Notes: generated by a model not told the origin, from the sequence alone. Shown: positions 34,498-45,002, counted from the stretch's first letter. The stretch is DNA of 64,000 nucleotides from Fibrobacter sp. UWEL (GCF_900142535.1 NZ_FRBE01000006.1:1-64000), one strand, 5' to 3'. Numbers and translations are program-made.

Positions 34498-36873
34498 ATG
34501 GCTATGCAGTTACCTAGCGAAGATCAGATCCTCGCCATTCTCCACGACGAACCTATGGTAGGCAGCCGCCTGCGCGCCGCCCTGGGCTTGCCCAAGAAAC
34601 AGAAAGTTGCATTTAAGCAGTTGCTTGCCGAAATGGTGGAGCAGGGTCTCCTGAAGCGCACCAGCAACAAGGAATACCAGCCCGGCGATGGCGAATCTCT
34701 GGAAGAGAAGCGTGAAAAGCGCCTGAAAAAGATGGCTGAAATCAGCGACGGGGACAACCGCCGTCCGGCAGCCCGTAGCCGCCGCCAGACCACCGACGAC
34801 AAGAGCACCCGCGTCCGCCGCGGTATCCTCCATCAGGTAGGCGAAGAAGACTGGATCGTCACGGAACTGGAAACGGAAAAAGAATTCGAGATGTGCCACC
34901 GCAAGCAGGCTCCGGGCAAGGAAGGGGAAACCATCAGTTTCACCCTCTATCCCCATCCCAAACGCAAGCACAGCTATTTGGCAAAGGTGGATCATTCCGC
35001 AGAACTGGAATCCATGACCTGGCAGGAAATCACCCAGAAGTTCCAGGATGACGCCAACCTTCCCAAGGGATTCAGCAAGGAAATTCGCGACTACGTGGCC
35101 GGCCTGAAGGCTCCCACCGCCAAGGATTTCAAGGGCCGTGTGGACTACCGCAAGACCACCATTCTCTGCATTGACCCGGAAGGGGCTATGGACCACGACG
35201 ACGCCATCTCTGTGGAACGTACGGAAGACGGCGGCTACAAGCTGGGCGTCCATATTGCAGACGTGAGCTACTACGTACCGGAAGGCAGCCCTCTGGATTA
35301 CGAAGCTATGGAACGTAGCTACACCCAGTATCTGCCCTGGACTGCAGTGCCCATGATTCCCGATGAACTGTCCAGTGACATTTGCTCCCTCCACGAAGAC
35401 GTGGATCGTTGTGCACACACCTGCATGATTATCCTGGACAAGGACGCCAACGTACTTAGCTGGGATTTCCATCGCAGCATCGTCCGCATTACCCGTTCCC
35501 TCACTTACCAGCAGGCAAAGGCCCTCTGGGAACAGGGCGACAAGGATATGCAGGACCTTGCAGAAGTGACGGCAAAGCTGAAAAAGAACCGCACCAAGGA
35601 TGGCCTGCTGGAATTCAAGAGCACGGAATTTGGATGCCACTTCGACGAAAAGGGCGAGCCCATCGACATCTATCCCCGCACCACAGACATTTCCAACAGC
35701 TGGGTGGAAGAATGTATGTTGATCGCCAACAACTGCTGCGCCAAGGAATTGAAGAAGCGCGGTCTCCAGGGCATCTACCGTATTCACGAAGCTCCGGACA
35801 CCAAGGACATTATGGAACTGTACTATATGTACCCCAACCTGTTCCAGGGTTCTCCCGTCATGCTTCGCGAGCTGGGCAAGCCCCGCAGTGGCGATACCAA
35901 CTTGAATCCCACCGCCTTTAAGCTGTACGAACATCTGATTAAGAAAGCGGGTGATGATGAAACCCTCACCAACCGAATTCTCCGTTCCATGCAGAAGGCT
36001 CATTACGACTCCAATAGCTTCGGCCACTTCGCCTTGAACTGGCAGGACTACAGCCACTTCACTTCACCCATCCGTCGTTATGCCGACTTGTGGTGCCATC
36101 GTGAACTGGCTCGTAAGGGCAAGGAAATTTCCGCAGAACGTAAGGAAAGCGTTATCGAAGTCTGTGACCTGATTTCCGCAAACGAAATCAAGAACATGAA
36201 GACTGAACGTATCGCCATCAAGGTCTGCAGCAGCTACATTCTGCGCAACCGTATTGGCGACAACTTCGAAGCCACCGTCAACGGCATTGAAGAATGGGGC
36301 ATCTACGTTTCCATCGCAGATCCCATTGCCGAAGGCCTTGTGCGCTACCGCGATATCGCCGGCGATGACTTCTACGTATTTAACGCTGACCAGGGTCTTG
36401 CATTCGGCAAGCGCAGCGGTCGCACCTTCCGCCGTGGCGACAAGGTGATGGTCCAGTTACTCCGTGTGGATCCTCTCCGCGGCCAGGTAGACTTTAGCCT
36501 CATCGAAAAGCTTTCTCCCGAGCCCAAGAAGCAGCGCCGCACGCGCCAGGATGTGGACAACGACGCACGAAACTTCAACGAACGTATGGACCGTGCCGAA
36601 GCCGCAGAAGCTCTGGGATACGTCAGCCAGCCCGATGATGACGATTACGAACCGGCATTCACCTCCGTAGGGAACCGCGGTCGCCGTGGCCGTCGCGGAT
36701 CTGACGCAGACGCACCTAGCTTTGAACGTTCTGGTCGTGACGCCCGTGGCAAATCCTCCCGCGGGGGCCGTGGATCCAGAAGTCGCGACGAAGAACCTCG
36801 CTCCTCTCGTGGCGGCAAGGTAGGCATGTCTGCAGCCGCAAGGCTTAAAAACAAGAAGCGCGGTCGTCGCTAA
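34498..36873 (+). CDS. rnr: Ribonuclease R (RNB family)
   Basis: The ATG at 34498 follows AAAAGGAGGCTTAAA, giving 791 residues. The order is an N-terminal winged helix (about 8-60), a basic linker rich in Arg, cold-shock-like domains (about 100-215) and the RNB catalytic domain. The latter carries CIDPEGAMDHDDAIS (metal-binding Asp residues, about 223-237) and HFTSPIRRYADLWCHREL. An S1 domain (about 590-670) and a long Arg/Gly-rich basic tail follow. The enzyme degrades structured RNA 3' to 5' and joins rRNA and tRNA quality control. The in-frame codon at 34435 lies inside plsC and is rejected. Confidence 0.94.
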   Translation: MAMQLPSEDQILAILHDEPMVGSRLRAALGLPKKQKVAFKQLLAEMVEQGLLKRTSNKEYQPGDGESLEEKREKRLKKMAEISDGDNRRPAARSRRQTTDDKSTRVRRGILHQVGEEDWIVTELETEKEFEMCHRKQAPGKEGETISFTLYPHPKRKHSYLAKVDHSAELESMTWQEITQKFQDDANLPKGFSKEIRDYVAGLKAPTAKDFKGRVDYRKTTILCIDPEGAMDHDDAISVERTEDGGYKLGVHIADVSYYVPEGSPLDYEAMERSYTQYLPWTAVPMIPDELSSDICSLHEDVDRCAHTCMIILDKDANVLSWDFHRSIVRITRSLTYQQAKALWEQGDKDMQDLAEVTAKLKKNRTKDGLLEFKSTEFGCHFDEKGEPIDIYPRTTDISNSWVEECMLIANNCCAKELKKRGLQGIYRIHEAPDTKDIMELYYMYPNLFQGSPVMLRELGKPRSGDTNLNPTAFKLYEHLIKKAGDDETLTNRILRSMQKAHYDSNSFGHFALNWQDYSHFTSPIRRYADLWCHRELARKGKEISAERKESVIEVCDLISANEIKNMKTERIAIKVCSSYILRNRIGDNFEATVNGIEEWGIYVSIADPIAEGLVRYRDIAGDDFYVFNADQGLAFGKRSGRTFRRGDKVMVQLLRVDPLRGQVDFSLIEKLSPEPKKQRRTRQDVDNDARNFNERMDRAEAAEALGYVSQPDDDDYEPAFTSVGNRGRRGRRGSDADAPSFERSGRDARGKSSRGGRGSRSRDEEPRSSRGGKVGMSAAARLKNKKRGRR

Positions 36874-36884
36874 TTAGGGTCACC

Positions 36885-37802
36885 ATGGTCAACATCACCA
36901 GACTTGCACTATATGCCAGCTATCAAACCGGGGATACCCTCCCCGGCTATGTCCAGTTTGCGCTTACCCATCTGGCAGAGACTGGCTTTCATGTAGTGCT
37001 GCTGACAAACAGGCGCGAGTTTTCCAAAGACACTCTGGATTTTCTATCCGAACGGAAAATCGAACTGTACCTGACGGAAAACCACGGGTTTGACTTTGGC
37101 ATGTGGCGACGCTACCTGAAGGACAAGGCCCCCATGGGAATGCAATCCCTGGAGCGCCTCCTGCTCATCAACGACTCCATGGTGTATTACCAGAACAAGT
37201 TTGGCGATTACATCCGTAGGGCAGAAGCTAGCCCGGCTGACGTAGTCTCCCTGACGGAAAACAACGAAGTGAGACCGCACCTCCAGAGTTTCTTCCTATA
37301 TATGAAGCAACCCGCATTAGGTGCGTTCTACCTCCACATGATGGAAATTCCCGAGCAGGACAACTTCTATGACGTAGTCCACAAGCTGGAAATCGGTCTC
37401 GCCAATACATTCGATGAGGCAGAAATCCAGATGGAAGCCTTGTACAAGACGACCGGTCCCGTCATGTTCTGCTATCCCGAAATCATCTCCCAGGGAGCGG
37501 GTTTCGTCAAGCGGAAGCTTCTGCAGAATCGTTTCAACTTTATGGAAAAGGTCCACTTTATCCGTCGGGATGCTTACGATTCCCTCAATGCAGATTACAT
37601 CCAGCACATTCTGGATGCAGGCCTAGCAGAAGATTTCAAGGAGGAATGGCTCCCCCGCCCTGTCAACAGCTCGTTACAGAAAACGGCGGACCTATTATGG
37701 GAAAAACCTTTCCAGAAGGTGGGCTGGCCCCTTCTTCGAACGGCCATCAAGACAAAGTACAGACTGTTAGGCAAGACGCTCGAAGGCGACGAATACAAAT
37801 AA
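36885..37802 (+). CDS. Rhamnan synthesis F-like (RgpF family) glycosyltransferase protein
   Basis: The 305-residue product matches RgpF proteins (PF05045): an N-terminal LALYASYQ segment, a Rossmann-like FHVVLLTNRREF, the hallmark ENHGFDFGMWRRYL and LLLINDSMVYY, then LQSFFLYMKQPALG. RgpF proteins act in building rhamnose-containing wall or surface glycans. Here it stands alone, 11 bases after rnr, without other polysaccharide genes, so the sugar product is unknown. A strong terminator follows. Confidence 0.82.
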   Translation: MVNITRLALYASYQTGDTLPGYVQFALTHLAETGFHVVLLTNRREFSKDTLDFLSERKIELYLTENHGFDFGMWRRYLKDKAPMGMQSLERLLLINDSMVYYQNKFGDYIRRAEASPADVVSLTENNEVRPHLQSFFLYMKQPALGAFYLHMMEIPEQDNFYDVVHKLEIGLANTFDEAEIQMEALYKTTGPVMFCYPEIISQGAGFVKRKLLQNRFNFMEKVHFIRRDAYDSLNADYIQHILDAGLAEDFKEEWLPRPVNSSLQKTADLLWEKPFQKVGWPLLRTAIKTKYRLLGKTLEGDEYK

Positions 37803-37807
37803 TTCTA

Positions 37808-37836
37808 GACGGATCCCCCAAAGGATCCGTTTTTTC
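37808..37836 (+). terminator. Rho-independent terminator after the RgpF-like gene
   Basis: ACGGATCC and GGATCCGT form a stem around CCCAAA and are followed by six T residues. Confidence 0.88.
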
Positions 37837-37908
37837 GTTATACATGTCACGCTATTTTGCAAAAACGGAAAAACCGGTTGTCTTTGTTAAAAAAAACATT
37901 ATGTTTGA

Positions 37909-37955
37909 CAATGATGGGAAATAATCCATTGTTTATCAGGTTGGGTTCCTGATAA
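37909..37955 (+). promoter_or_regulatory. Two stem-loops in the leader of the secreted-protein gene
   Basis: ACAATG/CATTGT (37909-37931) and TTATCAGG/CCTGATAA (37933-37955) form two neighbouring hairpins. The second ends 10 bases before the strong AGGAGG ribosome site. No T-run follows on the plus strand, so they are more likely mRNA-stabilising or translational elements than a terminator. A TTGACA lies just before (37905-37910). Confidence 0.4.
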
Positions 37956-37974
37956 AAAAACATTAGGAGGCTAT

Positions 37975-39381
37975 ATGAAGAAGTTATATAGAACTTTTGC
38001 AGTTTCTGCTGCATTACTCGCTGGCGCAACAAGCGCATTTGCCGGCAAGACAATCAACGTACTCGTTCCTTCCGACAATGAAAGTTGGGAATCCCAGACA
38101 CCTATGATTTCAATGGATGGAGGCGTGACCGGTAAGGCCATGACCGAAATTCCCAATAGGTGCGGCTGGTTTACCTACACTTTTGAAGGCGAAGTTTCAG
38201 ACAACGTCGTTTTTTACCCCAGCAACGATGCAAATCGTGATAACGTGATCGGTCTAAAGGGGAACTGGGAATCCAGTTCCGCTGTGACCGCCATTCCCCT
38301 GGCCTCGCTCTTTAAAGCATACGATAAGGAAACCCTGTACTTCGTCTCAGACGAGGATCAGCTCCTTGATGGTACCGAAGAAATTGGCTGGTATACCTTC
38401 GATCCTTTTGTTGATGGGAACTGCAGTGACGAAAACAAAGTTGCAATCACTGTCAATAAGCATCGTGATGTATCGGAAAATACAACAGCCTATGATATTT
38501 GCTACAGCACGTTTGATGAAACCGCATGTGGCAAGGACATAGAAGAACTTGTGGGTTCCAATATTGAGTACTATCTGATATCTAACGCTGACTGGAATAC
38601 AGGAAAAACAACACATCTTACTTCTGGCAAGGAAAGTGTACCCGGAATCGACTTGACCAACCCTTATGAACCTAAGGTGAACAAGAAACGACTCTCCATT
38701 CAACCCGGCAGATGGACTCTGTTAGTATCCATCAATGGTCGCACAAAAAAAATGGAAACATTCCGTTCTACAGGTGGTGTCAACATTCTGGCTACAGCAG
38801 AAGCCGACGTATTGGACTCCAACGGCAATCAGCTAAAGGGACTCCACTACACGGCCACAACGGAAATTGTCGCAGGTGTCCCCACCCCGATCTACATTTC
38901 CACAATTCTTGACGATACAGAAAATCATGCTTATCTAAGTATTGATGATGCCGTAGGAATAACCTACTTCGCCGATGCAGACAATCCTAGGGTTCATCTC
39001 TACGAAAAAATCGGAGAGGACGAATACCTCTGTGTTGATGGTTCAAGCCGAATCATTGGAAACGATGGCGTTGACACTCTGTACGTCTTCTTGGATCCGA
39101 AGGACCTGAACGCAAGCTCCAACGAAGCAACCATCCTCCTGAACGGAATTAACGAACTTACCGTCAATTTCAAGGCAGGCCAGGTTCTTCAGAAGGCTGT
39201 CATGGGAATCGGCTCCATGGCAAAGAGCGCTCCCTCCAGCAAGAGCTATGCAATCTACAACATGCAGGGCCAGCTTATCAAGAAGGGAATGCTCACCGAT
39301 GGTGCACAGCTCACTGTTCCCACCAGCGGTACCTACATGGTTCGCATGGGCAATACCTCCAAGGTAATGAAATTCAAGTAA
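37975..39381 (+). CDS. Secreted protein with type IX-like sorting domain, unknown function
   Basis: The ATG at 37975 follows AGGAGGCTAT. The 468-residue product has a signal peptide (MKKLYRTFAVSAALLAG..., cut near AFA-GKT). The first mature domain (about 23-120, with VLVPSDNESWESQTPMISMD and GWFTYTFEGEVSDNVVFYPS) looks like a starch-binding-type or related beta-sandwich. The middle is beta-rich with scattered Cys. The last 60 residues (YAIYNMQGQLIKKGML ... GTYMVRMGNTSKVMKFK) fit the type IX secretion C-terminal pattern. The mature part has no enzyme motif I can name. The protein is likely displayed on or released from the cell surface. Confidence 0.8.
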   Translation: MKKLYRTFAVSAALLAGATSAFAGKTINVLVPSDNESWESQTPMISMDGGVTGKAMTEIPNRCGWFTYTFEGEVSDNVVFYPSNDANRDNVIGLKGNWESSSAVTAIPLASLFKAYDKETLYFVSDEDQLLDGTEEIGWYTFDPFVDGNCSDENKVAITVNKHRDVSENTTAYDICYSTFDETACGKDIEELVGSNIEYYLISNADWNTGKTTHLTSGKESVPGIDLTNPYEPKVNKKRLSIQPGRWTLLVSINGRTKKMETFRSTGGVNILATAEADVLDSNGNQLKGLHYTATTEIVAGVPTPIYISTILDDTENHAYLSIDDAVGITYFADADNPRVHLYEKIGEDEYLCVDGSSRIIGNDGVDTLYVFLDPKDLNASSNEATILLNGINELTVNFKAGQVLQKAVMGIGSMAKSAPSSKSYAIYNMQGQLIKKGMLTDGAQLTVPTSGTYMVRMGNTSKVMKFK

Positions 39382-39399
39382 TCCTCCTCAATTCAATCA

Positions 39400-39433
39400 A
39401 AAACTCCCGGGTGTTCACACTCGGGAGTTTTTT
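39400..39433. terminator. Bidirectional terminator between converging envelope genes
   Basis: AAACTCCCGGGTG and CACTCGGGAGTTT enclose a TTCA loop, with T-runs on both strands. It serves the plus-strand gene ending at 39381 and the minus-strand gene ending at 39455. Confidence 0.88.
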
Positions 39434-39454
39434 GCATTTAGCACTTTAATCATT

Positions 39455-40921
39455 CTAGAAGAACAAACCAGCTTTAACTCTTATCATAAAGCCGTTTCTA
39501 AAAAGCTGGAAGAACTTATTCACATTAGAGACGTTATCTTCTCTTACGTTTGGGACATCTTCCACTACGGGGGCTTCTGGATTATCTTCCGGAATCACAA
39601 CCTTCTGTTTTACCGGCGGATATTTTTCAAGATTGTAATAGAAGGGAACCACCTGAGAAATATCGATGGAAGAGAAGAAATGTTCCTTGGGAGTTTCAAA
39701 GCCAAAGCCCAAAGAGACCAAGGAGCCCACCACATCAATATCCCAGCTTAAGGTATCCGTGTAATGGCTGGCGTAAAGTACATTGGACGTTTCCGTACGC
39801 TTGCGTAATTCTGCATGAGCATTCGCATAAAACACATCCATGCCTACCCGCGGTTTCAAATGCCAGCCACCTTTCACAATGTCCCAGTCATATTCGTAAC
39901 CTAGATCCCCGAAGTATATGGAACCCGTTCCATACACGCGGAAACTTCGGGTAAACACGCTAAAGGAAAGAGTCTTGATAATGGAACTGGTCAAGGCACG
40001 ATTGGGAGCCATCGTCTCATAGAACCGGCGTTCCTCCCAAGGAATGTTCAAGTCCAGCTGGGCATAAGTACCACGGGCTTCCCAATAGGCATCCCTATTT
40101 GGGTCCGCAGTAGAATAATGCTTGTAATTGAGGTGAAGCAAATTTACATCAAGTCCTGCAGGCAGATAGAAGAAACGTTTTTCACTTCCGTCTTCCCGCA
40201 GCAAGCCAAAGAAATGCTGGTCAGCGTAAATGTAGATGAAGTCTGCAGAGAACTCATGAGGAAAGTTCCTGTAGGAATAGGAAGGATCAACGGCCCAGAA
40301 TTCGGACGAGTCGCTGAACACATAACCTTCCCGATTTGTAACAGGATCAGTATCTCCATAGGTAAAGCCCACATCAACCTGATGGTTACCTAATTTTGAA
40401 CCTAGGGTAAAGCGCCTAAACTGGAACGTATTTTCGTAAGCGCCTTCCACCACGGGAATAATATTCAAGGCGGCAGCAGATTTCCACTTCACGTTGACGG
40501 AGTCCAGACGACCGCGACCATAGTAGGCGCCAGCAAACACCGTAGAGTCAAAGGTGTCCCAGTGGGTGGATGCCACAAAAAGAGGCAAGGACATTACGTC
40601 CACGCGAAAGTTGACATGCTTGAAATCCGACTGTATGGTAGCGTATCCCAGATTCAAGTCCTTGCTTCCGGAAAGAGTCCAGGTGTAATACTCGTTCATG
40701 CCATCATATTTCCAGCTGCCCTCAAATCCCAGATGGACAAAGCCGCCCTGTACCATCCAGTTTTTCACCTGGGTGGAATCGGAAACAATGCAAGCGGAAC
40801 CGCTGATTTTTCGTTCCTTCTGGTCAAGCAAAAAAAGGCCGTTGCAATCCACAAGGGCCTTTGTATTCCAGGCGAAGCTGCTCACAGCAAGGAGCAGTAA
40901 ACCGAGAAGAATTTTCATCAT
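39455..40921 (-). CDS. Probable outer-membrane beta-barrel protein, unknown function
   Basis: The 488-residue product has a signal peptide (MMKILLGLLLLAVSSFAW), many alternating hydrophobic strands with aromatic residues, and ends in FMIRVKAGLFF, the C-terminal Phe typical of barrel proteins. A charged, Pro-rich linker with PVVEDVPNVREDN lies just before the last strand (about 450-470). No named domain is visible. It starts 10 bases after the lipoprotein gene upstream on the same strand, so the two probably form an operon and may act together in the outer membrane. Confidence 0.75.
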   Translation of the reverse strand: MMKILLGLLLLAVSSFAWNTKALVDCNGLFLLDQKERKISGSACIVSDSTQVKNWMVQGGFVHLGFEGSWKYDGMNEYYTWTLSGSKDLNLGYATIQSDFKHVNFRVDVMSLPLFVASTHWDTFDSTVFAGAYYGRGRLDSVNVKWKSAAALNIIPVVEGAYENTFQFRRFTLGSKLGNHQVDVGFTYGDTDPVTNREGYVFSDSSEFWAVDPSYSYRNFPHEFSADFIYIYADQHFFGLLREDGSEKRFFYLPAGLDVNLLHLNYKHYSTADPNRDAYWEARGTYAQLDLNIPWEERRFYETMAPNRALTSSIIKTLSFSVFTRSFRVYGTGSIYFGDLGYEYDWDIVKGGWHLKPRVGMDVFYANAHAELRKRTETSNVLYASHYTDTLSWDIDVVGSLVSLGFGFETPKEHFFSSIDISQVVPFYYNLEKYPPVKQKVVIPEDNPEAPVVEDVPNVREDNVSNVNKFFQLFRNGFMIRVKAGLFF

Positions 40922-40931
40922 GCAGAGAAAA

Positions 40932-42503
40932 TTACAGACGATCTAACTGAATCAGGAAATCCCAGACATCCTTCTGAGTCTTGAACTTGGGGAAGATTCC
41001 ACCAAAGGACGGATCCGGGAAGTACAGCTTGTTGTAGACGTTAGCTTCCGTCAAGTGAGTATTATCGCCCTGGAAATCCCGGAGGGTAGAAACCTTGTTA
41101 CCCTCGGCATCCGTAAAGTAGAAGGTACCAAAGTCAGAAGGATCTTCAAAGGAATAATACGGAAGGAACGGTTCGTAGCCCTTGGTATTTTCAAAGAGTT
41201 TCTTGATATCCACGGTCAGCTTGTAATCCAGATCGCCCTTGACATCCCCAAAGTCAATGATATAAGGACCATCCAGGACTTCGTTCAGGATTACGTCAAT
41301 GGCACTTACCGCATCCTGCAAGTCCTTCACGCTTACGTCAGCATCGGCACCATCGCCCACAACGTAGATGTCGTAGATCTGGGAGCCTTCATCCATAGAT
41401 TCGTTGATACCATACTTCAAGCCAGCGCGAGTTTCGCGAAGGGCGCTATCCAGCAAGGCGGGAACAGAATTCCACTGCTTTTCCCAACCCGGATTTACAG
41501 CAGAGAACACGCCATTTCTACCCAGCAAGTTGCTCAGGAAACGGATAGCAGCGGTCTGCTTTGCAGAATGAGCACCCACATCCGTAAGGCGAACGTCCGT
41601 GTAATTTGCGAACCAGTCATAGGAACCATTTTCGTCAAATTCGAAGTTCAGGCTAACAGCCATCGTGAACACAGCCTTTGCGCCGAACATCGCGCCAAGA
41701 GCCGGGCCAAATTCACTCTTGTCCAATTCACGCTTTCTGCCATCCGCCATAAACTGCATGGTGTAATCATCCTGTGCAAGGACATTCTGCATATAGGCGA
41801 TGGAGGTATCCAGGGCAGGCAGGACCTGAGTTGCAATAATGTTCTGGGCATTAATCGTAATGGATTCACCCGCTCTATTCGCAAAGCTCTTCAGGAACTT
41901 GGAAGTCTTGAGGGTGCCTTCGTAAAGCCAGGTTGCTTCGTCAGCGTCGTTAATCGTCTCGACGAACTTCTTAACTTCCGGATTGTTGATCAAATCCACC
42001 AGGCTAGAAACGGCATAACCCAGCTGAGCACCGCAACTGTTGGGATACTTCTGCAGGATTTTGGCATACATGGGCTTGACTTCGGCACTCAATTCCTGAG
42101 CGTCAGCAAAACGTTCATTGCCCAGAGTCTTGAACAATTCAAACGCCTTGGAGTTGGTTGCATCCAGAGCCTGCAATTCTACATCGCTCATCTTGCTGTC
42201 GCAAGCGGAGCGTTCAATATCCGATTCCACCGGCTTAACCACAGAAGATTCCTTAGAGGAGGAACTTACCTTGGAAGCACCTTCGATAGAACTGGAAGAC
42301 TTTGCATTACTTGCAGAACTCTTTGCAGAGGGAGTTTCTGCAGAACTGGAGCTCAGGCCCAGCAGTTCATCTAGATTCACAGAAGAACTACTTGCGGGAG
42401 CTTCGTCCTTGGGAGTGCTGGGAGCGTGACTGTCGGAAGAACAACCGACAAAAAATGCAGCAACAGCTGCGGAGGCCAAAAACTTAAGAGCCTTGTTATT
42501 CAT
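40932..42503 (-). CDS. Lipoprotein with Ser-rich linkers, unknown function
   Basis: The 523-residue product has a lipoprotein signal (MNNKALKFLASAAVAAFF, lipobox VGC at about 19-21). A Ser/Ala/Lys-rich linker typical of Fibrobacter surface proteins follows (about 22-95). A mostly helical mature domain contains the ILQKYPNSCGAQLGYAVS segment, which is TPR-like, and the Tyr-rich C-terminal part ends YFPDPSFGGIFPKFKTQKDV. No catalytic motif is seen. Its partner is the barrel-like protein 10 bases downstream. Confidence 0.75.
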   Translation of the reverse strand: MNNKALKFLASAAVAAFFVGCSSDSHAPSTPKDEAPASSSSVNLDELLGLSSSSAETPSAKSSASNAKSSSSIEGASKVSSSSKESSVVKPVESDIERSACDSKMSDVELQALDATNSKAFELFKTLGNERFADAQELSAEVKPMYAKILQKYPNSCGAQLGYAVSSLVDLINNPEVKKFVETINDADEATWLYEGTLKTSKFLKSFANRAGESITINAQNIIATQVLPALDTSIAYMQNVLAQDDYTMQFMADGRKRELDKSEFGPALGAMFGAKAVFTMAVSLNFEFDENGSYDWFANYTDVRLTDVGAHSAKQTAAIRFLSNLLGRNGVFSAVNPGWEKQWNSVPALLDSALRETRAGLKYGINESMDEGSQIYDIYVVGDGADADVSVKDLQDAVSAIDVILNEVLDGPYIIDFGDVKGDLDYKLTVDIKKLFENTKGYEPFLPYYSFEDPSDFGTFYFTDAEGNKVSTLRDFQGDNTHLTEANVYNKLYFPDPSFGGIFPKFKTQKDVWDFLIQLDRL

Positions 42504-42539
42504 AACTAACCCCGTGTTGTTATTTATCAGCTACAAAAT

Positions 42540-42572
42540 AAAAAAAGAGCGAGTCGAAAAAGACCCGCTCTC
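42540..42572 (-). terminator. Terminator of the rpmH-rnpA-yidD-yidC operon
   Basis: On the minus strand AGAGCGGGTC and GACTCGCTCT form a stem around TTTTTC, followed by seven T residues. It lies 21 bases after the yidC stop. Confidence 0.88.
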
Positions 42573-42593
42573 TAAGAATTCACCTAAAAACTC

Positions 42594-44381
42594 TTACTTG
42601 ACGATCTGTGCATCCTGAACTTTCTTACCTTTCACGGTCTTGCTGGTGTTGGAACCATTCTGATCGCGACGGATAATCTTGTACTGGGCAATGCTCCAGA
42701 TGTTGGAAACGATCCAGTAGAGCACCAAGCCAGAGGGCATCACAGCACTGAACAGGAACATCATGGCGGGCATCATCCAGGTCATCATCTTGGCCTGGGC
42801 AGGATCCATACCGGCATTAGAGCCCATGGTCACCTTGGTCTGGAAATAGGTAGTGATCACCATGATGATGGGGAGCAGGGCAAGACCCGCAGGCATGATG
42901 AACGGAATGCTGAAACCGCTCAGCACCACGTCACTACGGCTCAAGTCAGAGATCCACAGGAAGGCGGGCTGACCGCGCAGTTCAATAGCGCGACCCAGCA
43001 CGAAGAACAAGCCCATAAAGATCGGCATCTGGAAGAACATGGGCAAGCAGCCACCGGTGCAGCTAGCCATGGGGTTCACGCCATTTTTCTGGTACAGTTC
43101 CATAATAGCGGCCTGCTTCTTCTGAGGATCGCTACGATACTTCACGTTGATTTCGTCCAGCTGGGGCTTCAGCTTGCTCATGGCACCCGTAGACTTCATC
43201 TGCTTGACAGTAAACGGAGTGGTGATACCGCGGACAATGAAGGTCACGATAATGATGGCAATACCATAGTTAGGAATGATGCTGTAGAACAGGTTCAAGA
43301 GTTTCAGCAACATCTTGCAAATCCAGACAAACCACACATCAGCACCGCACCAGCGCCAACCACTGACAATCACCTTCTCGTAGTCCTTGTCCAGAGATTC
43401 CAGCTGGTTCCATTCCAGAGGGAGAACCATCAGGTTGTATGCCAGGGAGTCGGAACGAACTTCGTCGCGGAGAGTAAGCTTGTAAGTACCCGGATCAGCA
43501 TCGTTTTCAAGAACCTTCATGGGGGTAGCGCTAATGGAAGCGGCCACCGGAGTATCGAACTGCATGGTCATGGCGATGTACTTGCGACGAAGACCTGCCC
43601 AGCTGACGCGACCGGTTTCGTTTTCCAGTACGCCATCCTTGTTCATTTCACGTTCAACGTTCTTGGTGTTGTTATAGATGATTTCGCTAAAGAAGTAGGA
43701 GTTGCCACCCAGGCTTCTGCCGGAGGGAATCACTTCCGTTTCCTTCAGGCCACCGTCCATGGCCAGTTCATAACCGCGGGGCTGGAAGCCAACAAACTTG
43801 TTTACCTGACGAACAGCAACACCATCCTTAGTAAAGCCGAAGGAACGAATCACCTTGCTGTTGCCTTCCGTAAAGACAAACTGAACGGTAGTATCGGATT
43901 CCACCACAATCTTCTCGGGAGCATCGCCAGCGTCAAACAGAACGGAGCCCAGGTCAAAGGCGCCAAGCTTCAAGTTCAAAGCACCCAGGTTGGTATCCTG
44001 AATCAGTTCCGGGAAAGCGCCGGTGGAATCAGGAAGAACCTTAGCCACAACACTCTGGACCTTACCGCCCTTGTTGGTAAGAGTCATGATGAACTTTTCA
44101 GTTTCCACCACGATGGTACGAGGTTCAATCACCTTGACCGGTGCTGCAGCTGCAGAATCGGAGGCTGCGGAATCAGCGGTAGCAGGTGCTACAGCTGCAG
44201 GCGCAGCAGCAACAGCAGCGGGTGCTGCAGGAGCCAAGGTCTCGCTCTGGGGAGCAGCGACAGCAGCAGGGGCTGCCGGAGCTTCTTTAGCGGGAGCCTG
44301 CTTTCCGGAAAGGCCAAAGCCAAACCAGGCAACCATGATCGCTACGACCAGGATGGTTCCGACGAGGGTATTCTTGTTCAT
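42594..44381 (-). CDS. yidC: Membrane protein insertase YidC
   Basis: The 595-residue product has an N-terminal anchor, a long Ala/Pro-rich stretch (about 28-80), a periplasmic beta-sandwich domain (about 85-330) and the conserved Oxa1-type core (about 360-570). The core has [74 protein letters not shown] and a final [13 protein letters not shown] hairpin. The conserved Arg of the hydrophilic groove is in the FIVRG segment. It inserts and folds membrane proteins with or without SecYEG. It is coupled to yidD (4-base overlap). Confidence 0.95.
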   Translation of the reverse strand: MNKNTLVGTILVVAIMVAWFGFGLSGKQAPAKEAPAAPAAVAAPQSETLAPAAPAAVAAAPAAVAPATADSAASDSAAAAPVKVIEPRTIVVETEKFIMTLTNKGGKVQSVVAKVLPDSTGAFPELIQDTNLGALNLKLGAFDLGSVLFDAGDAPEKIVVESDTTVQFVFTEGNSKVIRSFGFTKDGVAVRQVNKFVGFQPRGYELAMDGGLKETEVIPSGRSLGGNSYFFSEIIYNNTKNVEREMNKDGVLENETGRVSWAGLRRKYIAMTMQFDTPVAASISATPMKVLENDADPGTYKLTLRDEVRSDSLAYNLMVLPLEWNQLESLDKDYEKVIVSGWRWCGADVWFVWICKMLLKLLNLFYSIIPNYGIAIIIVTFIVRGITTPFTVKQMKSTGAMSKLKPQLDEINVKYRSDPQKKQAAIMELYQKNGVNPMASCTGGCLPMFFQMPIFMGLFFVLGRAIELRGQPAFLWISDLSRSDVVLSGFSIPFIMPAGLALLPIIMVITTYFQTKVTMGSNAGMDPAQAKMMTWMMPAMMFLFSAVMPSGLVLYWIVSNIWSIAQYKIIRRDQNGSNTSKTVKGKKVQDAQIVK

Positions 44382-44647
44382 CTTCTTTCCTTTTTAGGAG
44401 GTACGGGATCGTAACCGCCTTTGCAGAAGGGGTTACACCTTAAAATTCTAAAAACCGCAAGATAGAAACCTTTGAGGATTCCGTGTACCCGGATAGCCTC
44501 AATTGCATACTGAGAACAGGTCGGTTGAAACCTACAGACGCCATGGAAAAAATAAGGATGAATAACCTGGTAAAGACGGATAGGCGCAATCATCATGCCC
44601 CTAGCCATATTACGGATCTTATCCATTCTGGTTGGCGGAGTCTGCAT
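44378..44647 (-). CDS. yidD: Membrane protein insertion efficiency factor YidD
   Basis: The 89-residue product has the YidD pattern [30 protein letters not shown] and [29 protein letters not shown] use the ATG at 44645-44647 because GGAG lies five bases before it; a second in-frame ATG at 44626 has no such site. It overlaps the end of rnpA by 29 bases and the start of yidC by 4. YidD sits at the inner membrane and helps YidC insert proteins. Confidence 0.92.
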   Translation of the reverse strand: MQTPPTRMDKIRNMARGMMIAPIRLYQVIHPYFFHGVCRFQPTCSQYAIEAIRVHGILKGFYLAVFRILRCNPFCKGGYDPVPPKKERR

Positions 44648-44987
44648 TCTGGCTCCATTCCATTTTCTTGAAGATTTTTTCGGCTGTTTCGCGGAACCGT
44701 TCCGAAGTCACTTCTTCGGCCTTATCGTTCACGATGATCATCGCCCAGACGGGCTTTGAAATATGGGGAACCATCCCATAAAACAGCGGTCGCAATAACC
44801 TGCGGCACCTGTTGCGGTAAACGGCGTTGCCGTTTTTCTTTTTTGCTAAAAAGCAGAAACGACAAAAACCGTCCGGACTGTCAATCCACCTCATCGAAAA
44901 CGATGAACCGCGGACGTACTTTCCCTGGACGGCTACTTGCCGGTAAGCGGGCTGGTTGGGCAGCCTATAAGAACGTAGACTGGCCAC
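44619..44987 (-). CDS. rnpA: Ribonuclease P protein component RnpA
   Basis: The 122-residue product begins with a GTG at 44985-44987. The N-terminal [24 protein letters not shown], the aromatic [25 protein letters not shown] (with the RNR motif that contacts the RNase P RNA, about residues 57-65) and the alpha-helical tail fit the family. The usual VSKK is replaced by LAKK. The protein assists the RNA subunit in cutting tRNA 5' leaders. It starts 15 bases after the rpmH stop. Confidence 0.9.
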   Translation of the reverse strand: MASLRSYRLPNQPAYRQVAVQGKYVRGSSFSMRWIDSPDGFCRFCFLAKKKNGNAVYRNRCRRLLRPLFYGMVPHISKPVWAMIIVNDKAEEVTSERFRETAEKIFKKMEWSQNADSANQNG

Positions 44988-45002
44988 GAGCCAATTCCCA
45001 AA

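Noticed and set aside
36885-37802. Polysaccharide or capsule locus around the RgpF-like gene
   Set aside because: Only a single glycan gene is present; the neighbours are RNase R and an acyltransferase.
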